Counted from the stretch's first letter, positions 10,957 to 24,169 are shown. The stretch is 64,000 bases of DNA from Rhyzopertha dominica (GCA_025024175.1 QCXZ01000041.1:36823786-36887785); one strand, 5' to 3'. Numbers and translations: made by a program. Notes: generated from the letters alone by a model not told the origin.

Positions 10957-11151
10957 AGACCGNAGAAGACATGGAACATGACAGTGTTGAAGAAGAGAAA
11001 CCTCACCTGGGACGAAGCTAGAAGAATAGCGAAGGACATGACTAAGTGGAAGAAAATAGTACAAAAGACAGTAAACGAGGGAGAGACACTGCCTACTTTT
11101 ACAACATATGGGCAAAAAAAACACCGATTATATACTGAATCAACCCTTTAA
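10957..11151 (+). pseudogene. LINE endonuclease-RT C-terminal tail, continuation of the 890-2297 remnant
   Basis: Frame 1 stays open from 10957 to a TAA at 11149-11151. It reads R-P-x-K-T-W-N-M-T, then NLTWDEARRIAKDMTKWKKI, the usual C-terminal motif of insect endonuclease-reverse transcriptases. It takes over at the Arg-Pro where the upstream part stops (GKKRRGRP). An N lies at 10963. This makes the two halves one LINE copy split by the nested insertion. Confidence 0.82.
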
Positions 11152-12408
11152 CTTATCCAAAGGTACTTCAAGCTGATACGGAAGAAGCAAAAAGTTAGAT
11201 GTTACTTTAGTATTCTATAGAATTATCGTTAAATGAATAAAAACCAGTAGGTATCGACCTACAGAACCTGTTTTGTTAATACGATTTTTCACAAAAATTT
11301 GTTATCAAACCATTTCATTTCAACGACAAATCCGCAAAAATATGGCATAATTGTCATAAAAAAACAACATAAAGACGTTGACATTGTTATTACAAACTAA
11401 CTAAGAAATTAAATATAATTAGCAAAAAGCATTGGTTAAGGACACGGCGCTGTAAAGTTTTAGCTGCAAGTTTACCTATAGCGACAAATTAGTGGCTCGG
11501 GCACAAAACAAACCAAACCCCAAGAATTCCCCGTTCCGATACGGTATCATCTAAATCACTGCTATCAGCTCCGATTATGTACCCCGATATATCCCTAAAG
11601 ACATCGCTTCGGTTTTCCCACAGTGCCCGTGCATAAGACGTTCTGCGTCACGCGTACGCTACATATTTACTCAGAATATCGCTACCCCCGCCGAAACTAT
11701 AACAGTACGTCTTATCTCCTCGGCGTGCTTGCTTAGATACCGGGATTACGCTAGGGATTATCCGTACATATGGACTATCCCATGGTAATTTTGATAACCC
11801 TCATGCCTATCTTGAAGCCGCTGAGCTGTTTCAATTAGGGTACGGAGCGCTTTTACTATCCATAAATACTGTGTAACGGATACAAGCTTGGCATCTTTTA
11901 TTATAAAGAATTGGGAATAGAAAAAGTTTAAGATAGTTTTTGCATTACTGTCGTTAACAATTCGTCGTAACTGAATGGTGGAGCCATAAAGTTAACAAGG
12001 AAATCACTGTAGTCATAGAAAAAACCGAGCGTCGATTGTCGATGTCAACTGTCACTGTCGATCTTAAACATAGTAATGTGCTATGAAAGAAAAGTGTTTG
12101 ACAACATTGTACACTGATAATCGAGTGCGACGCCATCTACTTATTTACTTTGATGACGTCACACAGCGTTTCTGGTAACGCGCCAAACCTTAAGAAAGGG
12201 TTGACTACCTAATTATTTTGGGATAGCGAAGGAAGCTTTTCAAGAACCACGTAAAAGCACTTTTTACTTCTACGGAAATTTCTAGGATGTGGCATCTCAT
12301 TGGTATCGTTTGGTAAATCACTACTTTGTAATACGTAGTTCACCTTTTTATATATCCCCGATTAGATCTTGAATGTTGTCGAGAGTTAGCTGAGAACTGA
12401 TCGGTTGT
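11152..12408. other. Unassigned intergenic DNA
   Basis: No domain, RNA or bounded repeat was recognised. About 11560-11860 is richer in GC than its surroundings and shows no sustained open frame, as single-copy or conserved non-coding DNA might. That reading is inference only. Confidence 0.4.
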
Positions 12409-14266
12409 CACGGTGGACGGTGGTCGGCCATATCTCGTAAACCAGTAGCTTTAGAGCATTGAGGTAAAAAATTTCTTAATGAAAGTGGCCAAGAGAAATT
12501 GCTGGAAAATATTTTAGAGTTTGTAAAGTGGCCGCTAGAGGGCGCTGTGGCACATCCAAGTTACAAAATTAATGTTTGTGACATTTTTAGCCTAATAAAT
12601 GTTTGCGGTTTTCAACATATTAAGATTGTGTGGATTAAAGTATACAATTTTTATTTAGAATTTTTTTTTGTTAAATGTCAAATAAAGGAGTTGGGGGCGG
12701 GTGACTATTAATATAGAGAATTGCTAATATTTCAGGTTTGGCTTGACCGATTTCAATCAGCGAGGTGTCATTTTCAAGAGCCTATGTGCCTTTATAAAAA
12801 GCAATTTTAAGTATCAGAACATAGTTTGTGTGTTGATCGCAAGAGGGCGGTTTCTAAAGTTGTTACCTAAATATCGATTTTTCTCGAAATTTTTAAATGC
12901 AACGATTTAGGGCTGTTTACCTCATTAAAAGAACAATTGAATATAGACTAAAATGGTGAAAACCGGATCTTCATATGTTATTTTAATCCAAAGATATTAA
13001 AGATTGAATAGCAGAACTTGAGTAATTTTATACAGTATAATTTTTGAAAATTGAAGTTAGATTGGAACAATAAATTTAACCAACAGATAAATATGTTATT
13101 ATTATACTAATACTAAAAACATCAGAATTACTATAAATATATATAAAATAGCGGAACAGTTACGCAAGACAAAAGCCATTTGCACTAAAATTCGGTAACA
13201 ATAAACTAAACTAATTCCACTGAAGTGGAGAGTATCTAAAAATAAAAAGTACCGCAACAAGCAATAAAAAAATAAACTGTACTAAACTAACTGAACACTT
13301 CGAAAGTCACGTGTTATAAAAAGCGTAATAATGTTAGCTGCTTGTATGCACTTTGGTTTTAATAATAATAATAATTTGTTCAGTTAGTTTAGTATAGTTT
13401 ATTTTTTTATTACGTTTGTTGCGGTACTTTCTATTTTTATCTACTCTTCACTTGAGTATTAACAATTAAAAGTAGAATTAGTTGAGTTTATTGTTACCGA
13501 ATTTTAGTGCAAATGGCTTTTGTCTTGCTTAACTGTTTCGATATTTTTTATATATTTATAGCAACTCTTAATGTTTTTAGTATTAGTGTAATAATAATAT
13601 GTTGATCTGTTGGTTAAATTTATTGTTCCAAGCTAACTTTAATTTTCAAAAGTTATACTGTATAAAATCACTAAGTTCTGCTATTCAGTCTTGAATTTCT
13701 TTAGATTAAAATAACATATGTAGGTGCGGTTTTCACCATTTTAGTCTACATTCAATTGTTCTTTTCTATATCGTTGGATTTAAAAATTTCGAGAAAAATT
13801 AATATTTAGGTAACAACTTCAGAAACCGCCCTCACACACAAACTATGTTCTGACACTTAAAATTACTTTTACAATGGCACATAACCTCTTGAAAATGACA
13901 CCTCGCTGATTGAAATCGATCAAGCCAAACCTGAAATATTAGCAATTTTCTATATTAACATTCACCCGCCCCCACTCCTTTATTTGACATTTAACAAAAA
14001 AATGTTCTAAATAAAAATGGTAGACTTTAGTCCAAACAATCTCAATATGTTGAATATCGCAAACATTTATTAGGCTAAAATTGACGCAAACATTAATTTT
14101 GTAACTTGGAGGTGCCACAGCGCCCTCTAGCGGTCACTTTACAAACTCGAAAATATTTTACAGCAATTTCTCTTAGTCACTTTGATTAAAAAAATTTTTA
14201 CGTCAATGCTCTAGGGCTACTGGTTTACGAGATATGGCCGACCACCTCTCTTATTTGCTCACCCTG
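12409..14266. mobile_element. Large foldback (long inverted-repeat) element
   Basis: Two arms of about 870 bp are inverted copies: 12419-13296 and 13378-14246, around an 81-bp centre with an (AAT)n run. Examples are the left CTCGTAAACCAGTAGC matching the right GCTACTGGTTTACGAG, and the innermost GTTCAGTTAGTTTAG. The right outer end is CACCCTG followed by TA; the left outer end is a degenerate CACGGTG with part of the subterminal sequence missing. No transposase is encoded. The transcript, or single-stranded DNA, would form a very long hairpin. Confidence 0.8.
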
Positions 14267-14271
14267 TACAA

Positions 14272-17021
14272 CTCATCATAAACCCTTTCTAAAGCATATC
14301 ATTTCTAAATAAAGTATATTTTGTCCCATCAAATGAAAAGTAGGAATGTGCATTGCTATTAAAAATCAAGGATTGCAGGTGCATCATCGCAAGATTAAGA
14401 GTGGTTAAGGTAAGTTAAGTAGCTAACCAGGAAAGGTTTCGTTCTATAATGAAGCCAACGCACGGGTAAGATGTATCTTTAAGCACAACAAAATTCTCGT
14501 GTGTAACCGTTATTAGGTGTTTACTAATAAGAAGTAGCGGATTAATTACAACCTAATATCTATAAAACCTATCATTTTTCAAACATAATTGGATAAAAAC
14601 ACACGTAAAATTATATGAGACGCGCAATGAAAGGTTTACTTAAAACTGTACTATAAGATCCCTGAGGAGCTAGTGCCGGAGATATATTACTTAAATGTAT
14701 TTTTAAATTATAATAAAAACCATAAAATTAACCGACTAGAGCTTCTTGTAAGTAACGCATACAGCTATACCCCCCATTTACCTATCTAAAATAGTTCTCG
14801 CCATGCCTGGGAGCAGGATCAAATTTAAAGCGACCCGCCGGTCGCAGTCAAGTCTTATTTCAAGAGTGTTCTGTTTCCCCGTGGACAAAGTTTTTTAGTG
14901 CAGTTCCAAAGTTGGCAGCTACGCGAATGCAACGAGAAGAAAAAGTCGGCGGAAATTCGAGAACCGGGAGAGTCTGAAGCAGTAAGTAAACGCTGTCAAC
15001 TTTTGTAATTATGGATGCGGTAGTGAAACCATGTTTCAATAAGACGAGATCCTTTTATAGCAGTGACTTAGCAGATGTTTCTCTTGAACTACAATAAGTC
15101 GGATTACATTATCATCATTTCGCTATCAAAAATTGTTTAATATTTGTATGACTATATGCTTGCAGTTGTTGATTGACTAATTTCTTTAAGAAAATGTATG
15201 TATTAAAGCAGTTTTAGTAATATCAACCTAGTAATACTGTAAAAATGGGTAAAATCAACTTAACTGGCGAGTCGCACATATCCTAATAATCTTGTATACT
15301 GTTACTGGGAAAATGAATTTTGTAATGAACGAGTGCAACAAAGAACCTTATGAAATGCGTTTTTCTATTTTACCTGAAATGTAAAAAAATTAATAAAAAT
15401 TAAAAACATTGGGGAATTTCAACCAGCTTAAATTGGCTAAGTGTTAATTGACAAGACCCATAGCAGTTACGTCGGTCGTTATGAGGTGGAGTTTGTTTAA
15501 TCTTCCCTCAGTTTTTTTAGTGATATCAACACTGAAAAATAAAAAATTGCGTTTCATAATAAAAAAAATAGTTTTGCTTATATAGGGTGTTCAGTTTTCG
15601 AAAAATATGCTTTTTTGAACACCAACAAAAGGATTTTTCGATCCTCTTGACAAGGCTTCATTAAGATTAATATCTTTCAACAGTTTTCGATGTTGCCTAG
15701 AAATGTCACAGAGATGTAGTATTTTGAAATTCCTTCAAAATTTATCTTCTTTCTAGATATTTAGGTATGACGATTAGATTACACTTTTCCCATCTTCTGG
15801 ATAAGAGGGTTTATTTATAAAATGTTGAAATTGCCGAAATCCATTTTTAACGGCACTCTTAATTTTTTCTGCCGTTTTGAACGTTTTTAGCTTTCCAACA
15901 ATTTGCAATACAACTTCCTATACAGAAATTTTACGGTTTCCGAGATAATTTAACATTTTTGTATTAGATCGCAATAGTTTTCAGCAGTTTGGTAATCTAG
16001 TAGGCTTTGCTAACGTGAACAAGAGAAGTATAACTCATTTTAAATTGAACAAACCAAGGCAATGACAAAGAACCAACACTAAAGATTTTTATTTGAAATC
16101 AGGTTTGTCGCAGAGAATCCCCCGCATTTCTTAACATTCTTCTTGTAAAGCTTTTTATTGCCTTTTGTGTAGTAGGTTCTTCTTCATATACCTAATAACC
16201 TAATACTTAATAAAACCGCATTAGAAGAAATTTATGATGATGAGGTCCGCCGATCTTGCAGTGCATCGCTCGGGACTTCCTCGGGCGACACAACGATTTC
16301 GCATAATGCCAGACTGATACTGCACAAGCTTTATCTTGTAAGAAACATTTCTTTATTATTTCTGGTGATACCTTATGTGGGAATTACAAATATAATATGT
16401 TGTCAATTTATCTCCAGACAGATACGACCCAAACTCGTACAATATGCGGATTTACATGTTATTGGCAGTTCCGAAGATTGATTCAGACATAACTATGGAC
16501 CTTCACCCTTAAATCTCGTTCGTTCATCTTATTTAACATCAATTTATGGAAAATTTTTCGTTTGTCAAAATCTCCTACATTTAATGTTTGATACAACTAA
16601 TTTTCAGTACTCATTACATAAATTATGCTTCTTTATGTAGCGTATCTTTTCCATTTGTTAAAATCGACACCGCAATTTTTCTAAAATATCGTTATTTGTA
16701 TAAAAACTACATTTTTCAGTCGAGTGAATCAATGGAATAGAATACATAAAAGTACTTCTTTCATCTAAATACCTACTGAAAAATGAAATTCGAAATAATA
16801 TAAAACTACAACTTGTGAAATCTACTGAGAGGCCTTAAGATAATCGATGGGTTGCTTTAAAAAAGAACACACTTTTATGCAGCCCATCGAAACCTGAATA
16901 CTCTGTTAATTTTAAAACATGCACCTCTTCAACACAAACTACTACAGCGCTGTACATTATTTATTAATGCCGAAAAATGTATACATATGTATATGGCCTG
17001 AGCGAAGATGCTGTAGTACAA
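14272..17021. other. Unassigned AT-rich DNA
   Basis: No gene is supported. A GC-richer block at about 14810-15000 ends in a GCAGTAAGTAAAC sequence that could be a splice donor, but no flanking exon evidence exists. About 15585-16000 starts TATAGGGTGTTC and has the composition of insect DNA-transposon fragments (TTTCCGAGATAATTT); no partner end was found. Confidence 0.35.
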
Positions 17022-17027
17022 ATTATA

Positions 17028-18909
17028 CAGGGTTTCCATAAATAATGATTCATGCTTCCAGGTGCTTATGGAAATTATCGATTAAATCAGTTTGCCGCTT
17101 CTCAGGAAAGTGAACCCAACTCTTGTCTTAACAGATATGAGAAAACGCGTGGGTATTCTCAACATATGTTGTAGTGTTTTGTGGAATAATTAGCTTTAAG
17201 GATAAGGCTCATATTTCAGAACTATGGAGTGTGGAGTGATACGGTGTCGTATAACTTTTATGTTATGTATCGTAGTTGTGAGGTTATGACTACCGTTAAG
17301 CCTGTTAAATTCTACTATGATGGACTAAAAAATGCGAGAATTAGGATGTGAACAAGACTATGCCATCTAGCGGCAATTTGGTGTTATCGTAAAAAAATGT
17401 TTTTAGTCTGCCGTAATGGCAAAATTCACAGTTAAGTCCAGTGGCAGTGTGGCTAGTAGCATTACCGAGGTACCGGGTATTTTACCCGGACATTTTCTAA
17501 CCTATACAGCTAAATTGTGGTGGTACAAAAGAAGTTCAAACATTAAAAGAGGAAAAAAGACTGAGATTGATTTTAATATTATGGAAAATACTTAAATTTA
17601 TAAAGCCATGTCTTAAAGGAAGTGACCGCGACAAAAGGGGGTTAAGAAGGACGTAGTTGTGTATATTAAAGTATGTTGTGTAGCTTCGTCATTGTTATTG
17701 GTTACCTTTGAAAAGTAAATATAGCTGTAAATTGTTTATATAACCATCAATTTTAAAACTTTATCCACAACCTTTAGTACGGTATATGAAAGTTGACAGT
17801 ATGCTGTGCTATTGGAGCTTGGCAGCAATTACAAAAAGGCGGCACAAAGAATTTATAAATCAACGATGTCCTCTTGCGTTAATCATTTATAGAAAACCTG
17901 TATAATAATAACGATATTTCCAAGGTATGTACGTTATATAAATTTTTAAATCTCAAGAAGACCGTCGAAAGCACGGATGTATATCGGTCAGGCTAGCTGA
18001 ATCGGAAACTAATTGAATTGAATGAATCAATTAGTCTATTACAGGAAGATCAAATGTTAGGTTTCGATTTAAATACGTTACCATGCAAACAATTTCAAAT
18101 CGATGGGAACTCGACAGGGCAAGTCAAGGGCAGTTATCGGATACAAAGACATCAAAGCAACTTACCACTTTTTACAGGTTTCGTCGTTAAACATTTAAAG
18201 AACGATTAAGTGAATAACGCATAATCATTGATTATGATGGATTTGTCGCTGAATGTACAAATTAGAGATAAATAATTGATGATTACGAGAAAAGACTCGA
18301 TTTAAATGTTTGGAATAATTTTTTTCACATTATGGGCAATGAACGACGGTCCGTTCCAATGCTTACTTTTAATCATGGACATTTCAAAGTCTATCTACCC
18401 ACGAAAAATGCTCGTAGTCGATGGAATTCGTCCGCGATGTTTAAACGTGGCATCGACAGGTTATACTAATAGTAAGTAATAATTACATCCCTTCTTGTCG
18501 TAAGAAACTTAATGCCTTTTTGAAATAAGCATCTGTTACACCTATCACATTGAATGTACTTATTTAACAGCTTTGTTTCTCCATGCAGTCAGTGTATAAC
18601 TTTAACATGATACTATCTCAAACGTGCACTTGAAAAGAATGTGTAATATACATAGATATTTCTTGAGCGCTTGCTCCTTATACACTAGAGATCTGCTTAA
18701 GTTGCCGAACATTAATCCATCCCTTCAAGGAATATCGTACTGTATCCCCGAGTTTTTAAAAGAGACCTGTTTTTTTAACATCTATTTTGATTCCGGATTT
18801 TATTGTATCAAGATGATATTTGTGTATGTCACGTCCCAAAGTCATAAATAAGAATATAATAAAAAAAGCGTTATAATTACAGGCAACACATGCTCCGGCA
18901 TACATATCG

Positions 18910-18962
<53 letters not shown>

Positions 18963-20269
18963 GGCTGGTAAGTATAATTTAAGGTTGTATAAATTTGAAT
19001 GATTATCTATTATCAAAAAAATCTAAACAAATAGTGTAGATATAAGTAAGGTAAGTAAAACTGATAATAATTACGTTAAATTAAATAAATACTGTATAAA
19101 TAATTTCTGTTTCAATGAAATGTAATACTACGTGACATTGCACTATTAAATGATAAATATATATATACGTAAACAGTGGTGGTTTTACTCAATCACATTC
19201 AACTAACAACAATATACCGCTACATACGCAAGTTACTTGACCAAGTACCCCCGTTTAACATTTCATTTATTTCGAATTATAACATAAATAATTGTAAAGC
19301 ATGTAAATATTGTAACAAGAACGAACGACACCTCCAGTGCTACTTATCTTGTTCTTTTTTACTCGTTCTTCGTCAGCAAGCTATCGCAATGGCAGTTGTC
19401 CTCTCTCGCACCCTCTGGATATATGGAACCTCGGTTCTGGTTGTTCAGGAATCGTTATCAATAACTGCATTAATTGTTGACCATTTCCCATGTAACGAGC
19501 TTTCCCATAGACGTTTACGTGCGGTTGTATTATCCCTTAACGATTGACTATTGGTAAAATTTAGATGTAATTTTATATCTAGATATAGATCAAGATTTAG
19601 AGCCTAAAACGAAGTTCTAAATTGTGGGAACAAAAAGCAAATCTTAACTTACTCCTCACTGCACCTCACACATACAATGTATTTAACTATTTACTGCCTT
19701 TCTATTTTATATTAAATCAATAATTTGAATATTAGTTACTGAGGAGCTCTAATCAGAACAACCGAGCGAACCAACGTGCTACGCCGGAAGAAAGTAATTT
19801 GGTCAAAAAAACATTTATCTACACCTTCAATGACACCAACCTTATTGATAAACCATGCATGCACCGCTGCAAGGTGTACAGCAAAGCTGCGTCACACAGC
19901 TTGCCGACTTTTTAATGATTTTTTAGAAACGTTGGCCCAGTTATTTTTTAACTGATATATAAATTGCTTTATATACAGAGTTCTATATGCACGGTGATAG
20001 TAACTGAAGGTTGCAGATCAATGTCACCCCACATCTTCGAAATTTGAGCTTTCCGCAACATTAAATTTAATTATCCCACAAAACACTACAGAATGTGTTG
20101 AAAATGCACGCTCCCAGGCCTTTTCTCATATTAAAATATATCAAACGATTCAATTATCGACAGATGACAAGTAGCAATAGTTGTGTTCACTTCCTGAGAG
20201 GCGGCAAATTGATTTAATCGATAATTTCCATAAGCGCCCTGGATGCATGAATCATCTATAGAAACACTG
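17028..20269. mobile_element. 3.2 kb element with long inverted ends (CAGGGTTTCC), TA flanks
   Basis: The left end, from CAGGGTTTCCATAAATAATG (17028), is matched in inverse by the right end ending near CATGAATCATCTATAGAAAC and ACTG at 20269. Similarity continues inward to about 17275 on the left and 19985 on the right (GTGGAATAATTAGC versus its inverse near 20080). TA lies directly outside both ends, consistent with a TA target. The 2.7 kb interior has no recognised transposase, so it is either a filled non-autonomous element or a heavily decayed one. Other later insertions may be nested within. Confidence 0.65.
18908..18963. repeat. (AAT)n microsatellite
   Basis: About 17 uninterrupted ATA/AAT trinucleotides. 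It creates a poly-Ile artefact frame on the minus strand. Confidence 0.95.
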
Positions 20270-20371
20270 TATATGTAAGGTTAAGTAATCCGGTGTGATT
20301 GTTGATATAAAACTAACGGCATGAAGACGTATATTACTGTAAAAGCCGTGCGGTCTAAAGATACTATAGTT

Positions 20372-20770
20372 GGATCACCCAACAGACGGAGTAATAAACA
20401 CGCGTGATCTTCACGTGATTTTCAAACGCAGCTTTCCTATTGCCTCTCCGCAACCGAGGGAGATCTGCTTCAACCCCGTTTCACACTAGCCAACCTTACC
20501 GATCGACCGAAATTAAACTAAAATTGCAAAACTATGCTCTTGGGCAATTTAATTGTAAGATATTGCCATACGGCAGAGTAAACTTTTTTGTTGCAAATTG
20601 CAAACCTGAACGTTCGCAAAGTCCAGAAAAAGTGAGGTTATGTTGCCTCAGAAAACATAAATGTTAAAATTTGTTGTGCGGTTTAAGTTACGCTTTTCGG
20701 AAGGGAAGGGGTTCCGATCACGTGATAGATATGTGGACTACACATGATCACTTCATCTGTTGGGTGATCC
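20372..20770. mobile_element. 399-bp MITE-like element with 5-bp TSD TAGTT
   Basis: Terminal inverted repeats start GGATCACCCAACAGACGGAG on the left; the right end is its near-perfect inverse (…CTTCATCTGTTGGGTGATCC). Both ends are abutted by TAGTT (20367-20371 and 20771-20775). No coding capacity. A 5-bp duplication with a GGATC end does not match a common superfamily that I can name with confidence. Confidence 0.78.
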
Positions 20771-20775
20771 TAGTT

Positions 20776-22340
20776 TAGAAGGGAGCGCGAAACATTATTG
20801 GCTTGCCAACTCCTTAATGTTGTATAAGTAATGTACATATATTAGGCACAACGTAAAACCGGTACAAAGCACTTCTTATTGTTACCACGGCGCTAAATTC
20901 AATCCTTTTGTCGGCCTTGCTGGGTGAGAGTGATGAGGCGAATAATGGCTATTTGCTGAAAACCTCTCCCCTAAGTTAGACTTGCTTAACATGTATATTT
21001 TGTACTAACAAAAACTACTCCGCTCTTAAACGAAGCAGTTAACGCAATGGCGCAGTTTGAGAATACAACCTATCACTGGAAGATGCTAACCTTCAGTAAA
21101 TGTAGATCTAAAAGCATCTCTTCCACGGCGCATCCGATATTTCTTGAGTATATAAATTGATAATCAGCTAAGATTGTAGGATAATAACGTCTTTCTTTGA
21201 CTTCTGTAGTATATCCTACTGTTCTAGACTGTGTTATAAAAGAAAAAAAACATCGTTGGTTCTAAATATTAGAGTTTCAGTATAAATTTTTCGAACACTG
21301 ACTAGCGAGAAGTAGACATTTTTCAACATCAATTTGTATCGGACGCTATAAATCACTGGGTTCATAGAGTCAACTTTGTTTGGGTTAAAGAGTATGCGGA
21401 CAACAGTTAATTAAACGCAGGCTCACTTGCTAAATCAGCAGTACAGTTTTGAGGCATTGTTTTCAGGATTCCTGCAGCCCTTATTACTACTCCAAAATTC
21501 GGTCAACTTCCCTACCACAAACCAATTTTCCATAATTTTTCTATCACCGATATTAGTACGTTGCTATGGCCAGGGCCACGAATTGTTCGTGAGGTTTTTT
21601 AAGATGAAGTTATCGCTTTAAGAGGAGTGTGATTCCCATAATGAATTACTGGATGATCAGAACAACTGCATAATTTGCTGTTCTCACAATATGGCAAATA
21701 CTATATAGAACATGTTTATATTGATCTTGAAGAAATATTGTCACAGAGAGACCTTTGTCCATAATTCAAAATACAAACATATTGCTGCTTGGATAATTTA
21801 CCTCAGGCAGTGGATCTTTTTTTCTAGTATTAGCCCACTGGTCAAAAAGTCGCAGAAGTCTTAAGTGAATTTCTTTGTAGCGTTTTGAGAGACTACACCT
21901 TCGGTAAAATTTAGAAAACAGTGTACGTGAAAGCCACAAAAATATTAGTAGTCAAGAATACAATATACAGCTCGGTGGATTATTATATGCCAAATCAAAG
22001 ATATGTAGCGTCCTGTTTTAACAATAATTTGTAAATATTAACTCTTGAAGTTGGCATGCAGGTGACACAGGAATACATTAAAACATCTCTCAACAGTGGA
22101 AAGCTCGTAACATTTGCGTAAGATTATAATAATTGAGACTAATGAAGTAGAACAGTGTAATAAAGAGTGCGGTCGTTAAGTGCAAGCCTGTTAAGTGAAG
22201 GGTGTATGAATATGAATATGTAGGGGAAAGACAATGCAGTGTTGCCGGTAGAAGCAGTGAATATTTAAAAGAGTGTTAGGTACTAGTATCAGTGAAATAA
22301 ATGAAACGTTGCGAGGTATCTCACTTTGCGAATTTGGGAG
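20776..22340. other. Unassigned AT-rich DNA
   Basis: No gene, RNA or repeat boundary supported. Confidence 0.4.
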
Positions 22341-22344
22341 GATA

Positions 22345-22400
22345 ACATGTATATAGGCTTACCGAAGTGGGGGCAAGGGGGCAGCTGCCCCCCTGGACCT
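22345..22400. mobile_element. Possible hAT-type terminal fragment with GC palindrome
   Basis: In an AT-rich setting, AGTGGGGGCAAGGGGGCAGC leads into a perfect 16-nt palindrome GGGGGCAGCTGCCCCC (22377-22392). This resembles the subterminal end of hAT elements that begin CAGTGGCGTA. The opposite end was not found. Confidence 0.35.
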
Positions 22401-24124
22401 TTAACTGCCAACTCTGGGCGCTTCCCACCTTCCATGCATTTAGCCGGTTAATTAAGTATGTATTTACGAAACTGTAAATGAAGTAAAATTTATAGACAAG
22501 CGTATTTCACAATTTTCATCCAGAACTCGTATTTTACCCAGGCAAATGACATTCAATAAGTCGTTGTCAAACGGTTTCCAACCTGGTCTTGGTCGGGAGT
22601 CATATACCACGATGTCTACTTTGTTCAGCTCATCTAATATGTTTTCCTATACGAATTGTTCAACTATGCATGATTCTGTTAATTGGAATACACAGAATCA
22701 GTCACATATTTGTACTCGTATTTAGCGGTAACTCCAATGTTATTCGTTCAAAATTTCAAAATCCGCATTACATTTTAGCAATTAATACAGAGAAACGAAA
22801 AACTTTATTTTTAGCAAAAATCCATCCAAACTAAGAGTTATGAAAGTCTGTTTAACATAAGTTTTAGAAATCCAGTAGCACTACAAACACGAATTGAAAC
22901 CCGGTGTGCTATATTGAAAATCCGATTAAATATATTTAAATTTATTTAATTTAGGCTTTTTTTGGTTAAAATATTAAGTAATGGGTTAATTTTTGGGAGC
23001 AGTACGCTGGCGGACTACGGAGATTGGCTGAACCTAAAAAATTATAGCTAAATGAAAAATTTATGATAATCAAATAAACCCAAAGGCTCAGTTCTAAAAA
23101 AAGATGGTATATTCTGTACGGTGTTCATAACAAAGCATGTATTGCATAATTTTATGCAAGTATCTAATTATAATTTTACACAGTACTCATATGTAACAAA
23201 TCGTCGTCAAACATTGAGATGTATTATGCCATCATTTTACTGAAGTGTTGCAGTATTTGGTTATTATTACCTATCATTGATATAATCGACTCAAAAGCAT
23301 TATTTTGGATTTATAATACCCCGGTCATTATTTTACCCAGAGAGCAAAAAGAGGTACTCAAGTTTGCTAATATCCAAGTTTAATGGAGTATTATCGATGT
23401 GCTCATATTCAGTTTCAGATGATGAAGTTTGGCGCTTTAAACATTTAAAGTATGCATATCTAATTAAAATTAGAAACATAAATTACTTTTATGTTCCATA
23501 AAAATTGATTATAAGGAATACCTACATTTGTAATAATTTATACTGTGCGTTTATTTGCTAATCCCTGTAGATCTCAGTAGTCAAGTATATTCCAAAAAAA
23601 TTTATAACATACGTTTTTAGCTATATTGATCCTTATTTTGCATTTCAATGACAGCCAGCAAGATGAGTATAATACATGAAATGATTTTAGCAGCTTGAGG
23701 ACAATAACAAATGGTGGGTTTAAAATTATGCAAAAATTTAAGTAAAATTAGATGTACGAGTAAAAATTGTTAGAGATAAAACGACCATTAATTTAATGCT
23801 GATTGGGTGTGTTTGGCCAGCTGACGCATAATGCTGTTTTCCTAAGATTAACTAAACCAGTAGCTTAAATCATTACAGTCTTAGGTATTGTTTCACGACC
23901 AGGTTGTTTCTTTATTCTGAGTTTTGATAATTTTTTTATCTTTACTAGCTACTATATCACTCCCAACTTGAAAAGTTGAAACTAAACTAAGAGCGCATTG
24001 GTTAATTCATTGGTCTTTGATATGTGCGAATTCCAAATCATAAAATGTGGTCCTATTAGAAGATGCTTAAGGAAAAATTTATATTTCTTTAGTACTTCGT
24101 TTCAAAATTTTGTTTGAACTTGTG
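22401..24124. other. Unassigned AT-rich DNA
   Basis: No gene or bounded repeat recognised on either strand. Confidence 0.4.
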
Positions 24125-24152
24125 TCAGGTCAGGTCAGGTCGGGTCAGGTCA
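24125..24152 (+). repeat. Interstitial TCAGG repeat
   Basis: Reads TCAGG three times, then TCGGG, TCAGG and TCA. TCAGG is the telomere unit of many beetles. Five units inside a window rich in repeats are interstitial, not a chromosome end. Confidence 0.7.
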
Positions 24153-24169
24153 ATTTTAAGGTTCTTCGT

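Noticed and set aside
10547..10981. 144-codon plus-strand open frame and the overlapping minus-strand frames at 10471-10867
   Set aside because: The plus frame runs across the junction at 10956/10957 between the unknown insertion and the LINE, so it is chimeric. GC-rich sequence gives long frames on both strands, and no domain is seen.
14810..15005. Possible host exon ending in a GTAAGT splice donor
   Set aside because: Only a single donor-like hexamer. No acceptor, no conserved protein text and no continuation were found.
18756..19016. Minus-strand frame with a long poly-isoleucine run
   Set aside because: It is simply the translation of the (AAT)n microsatellite.
24125..24152. Chromosome end at the TCAGG run
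   Set aside because: Only five units, with ordinary repeat-rich DNA on both sides.
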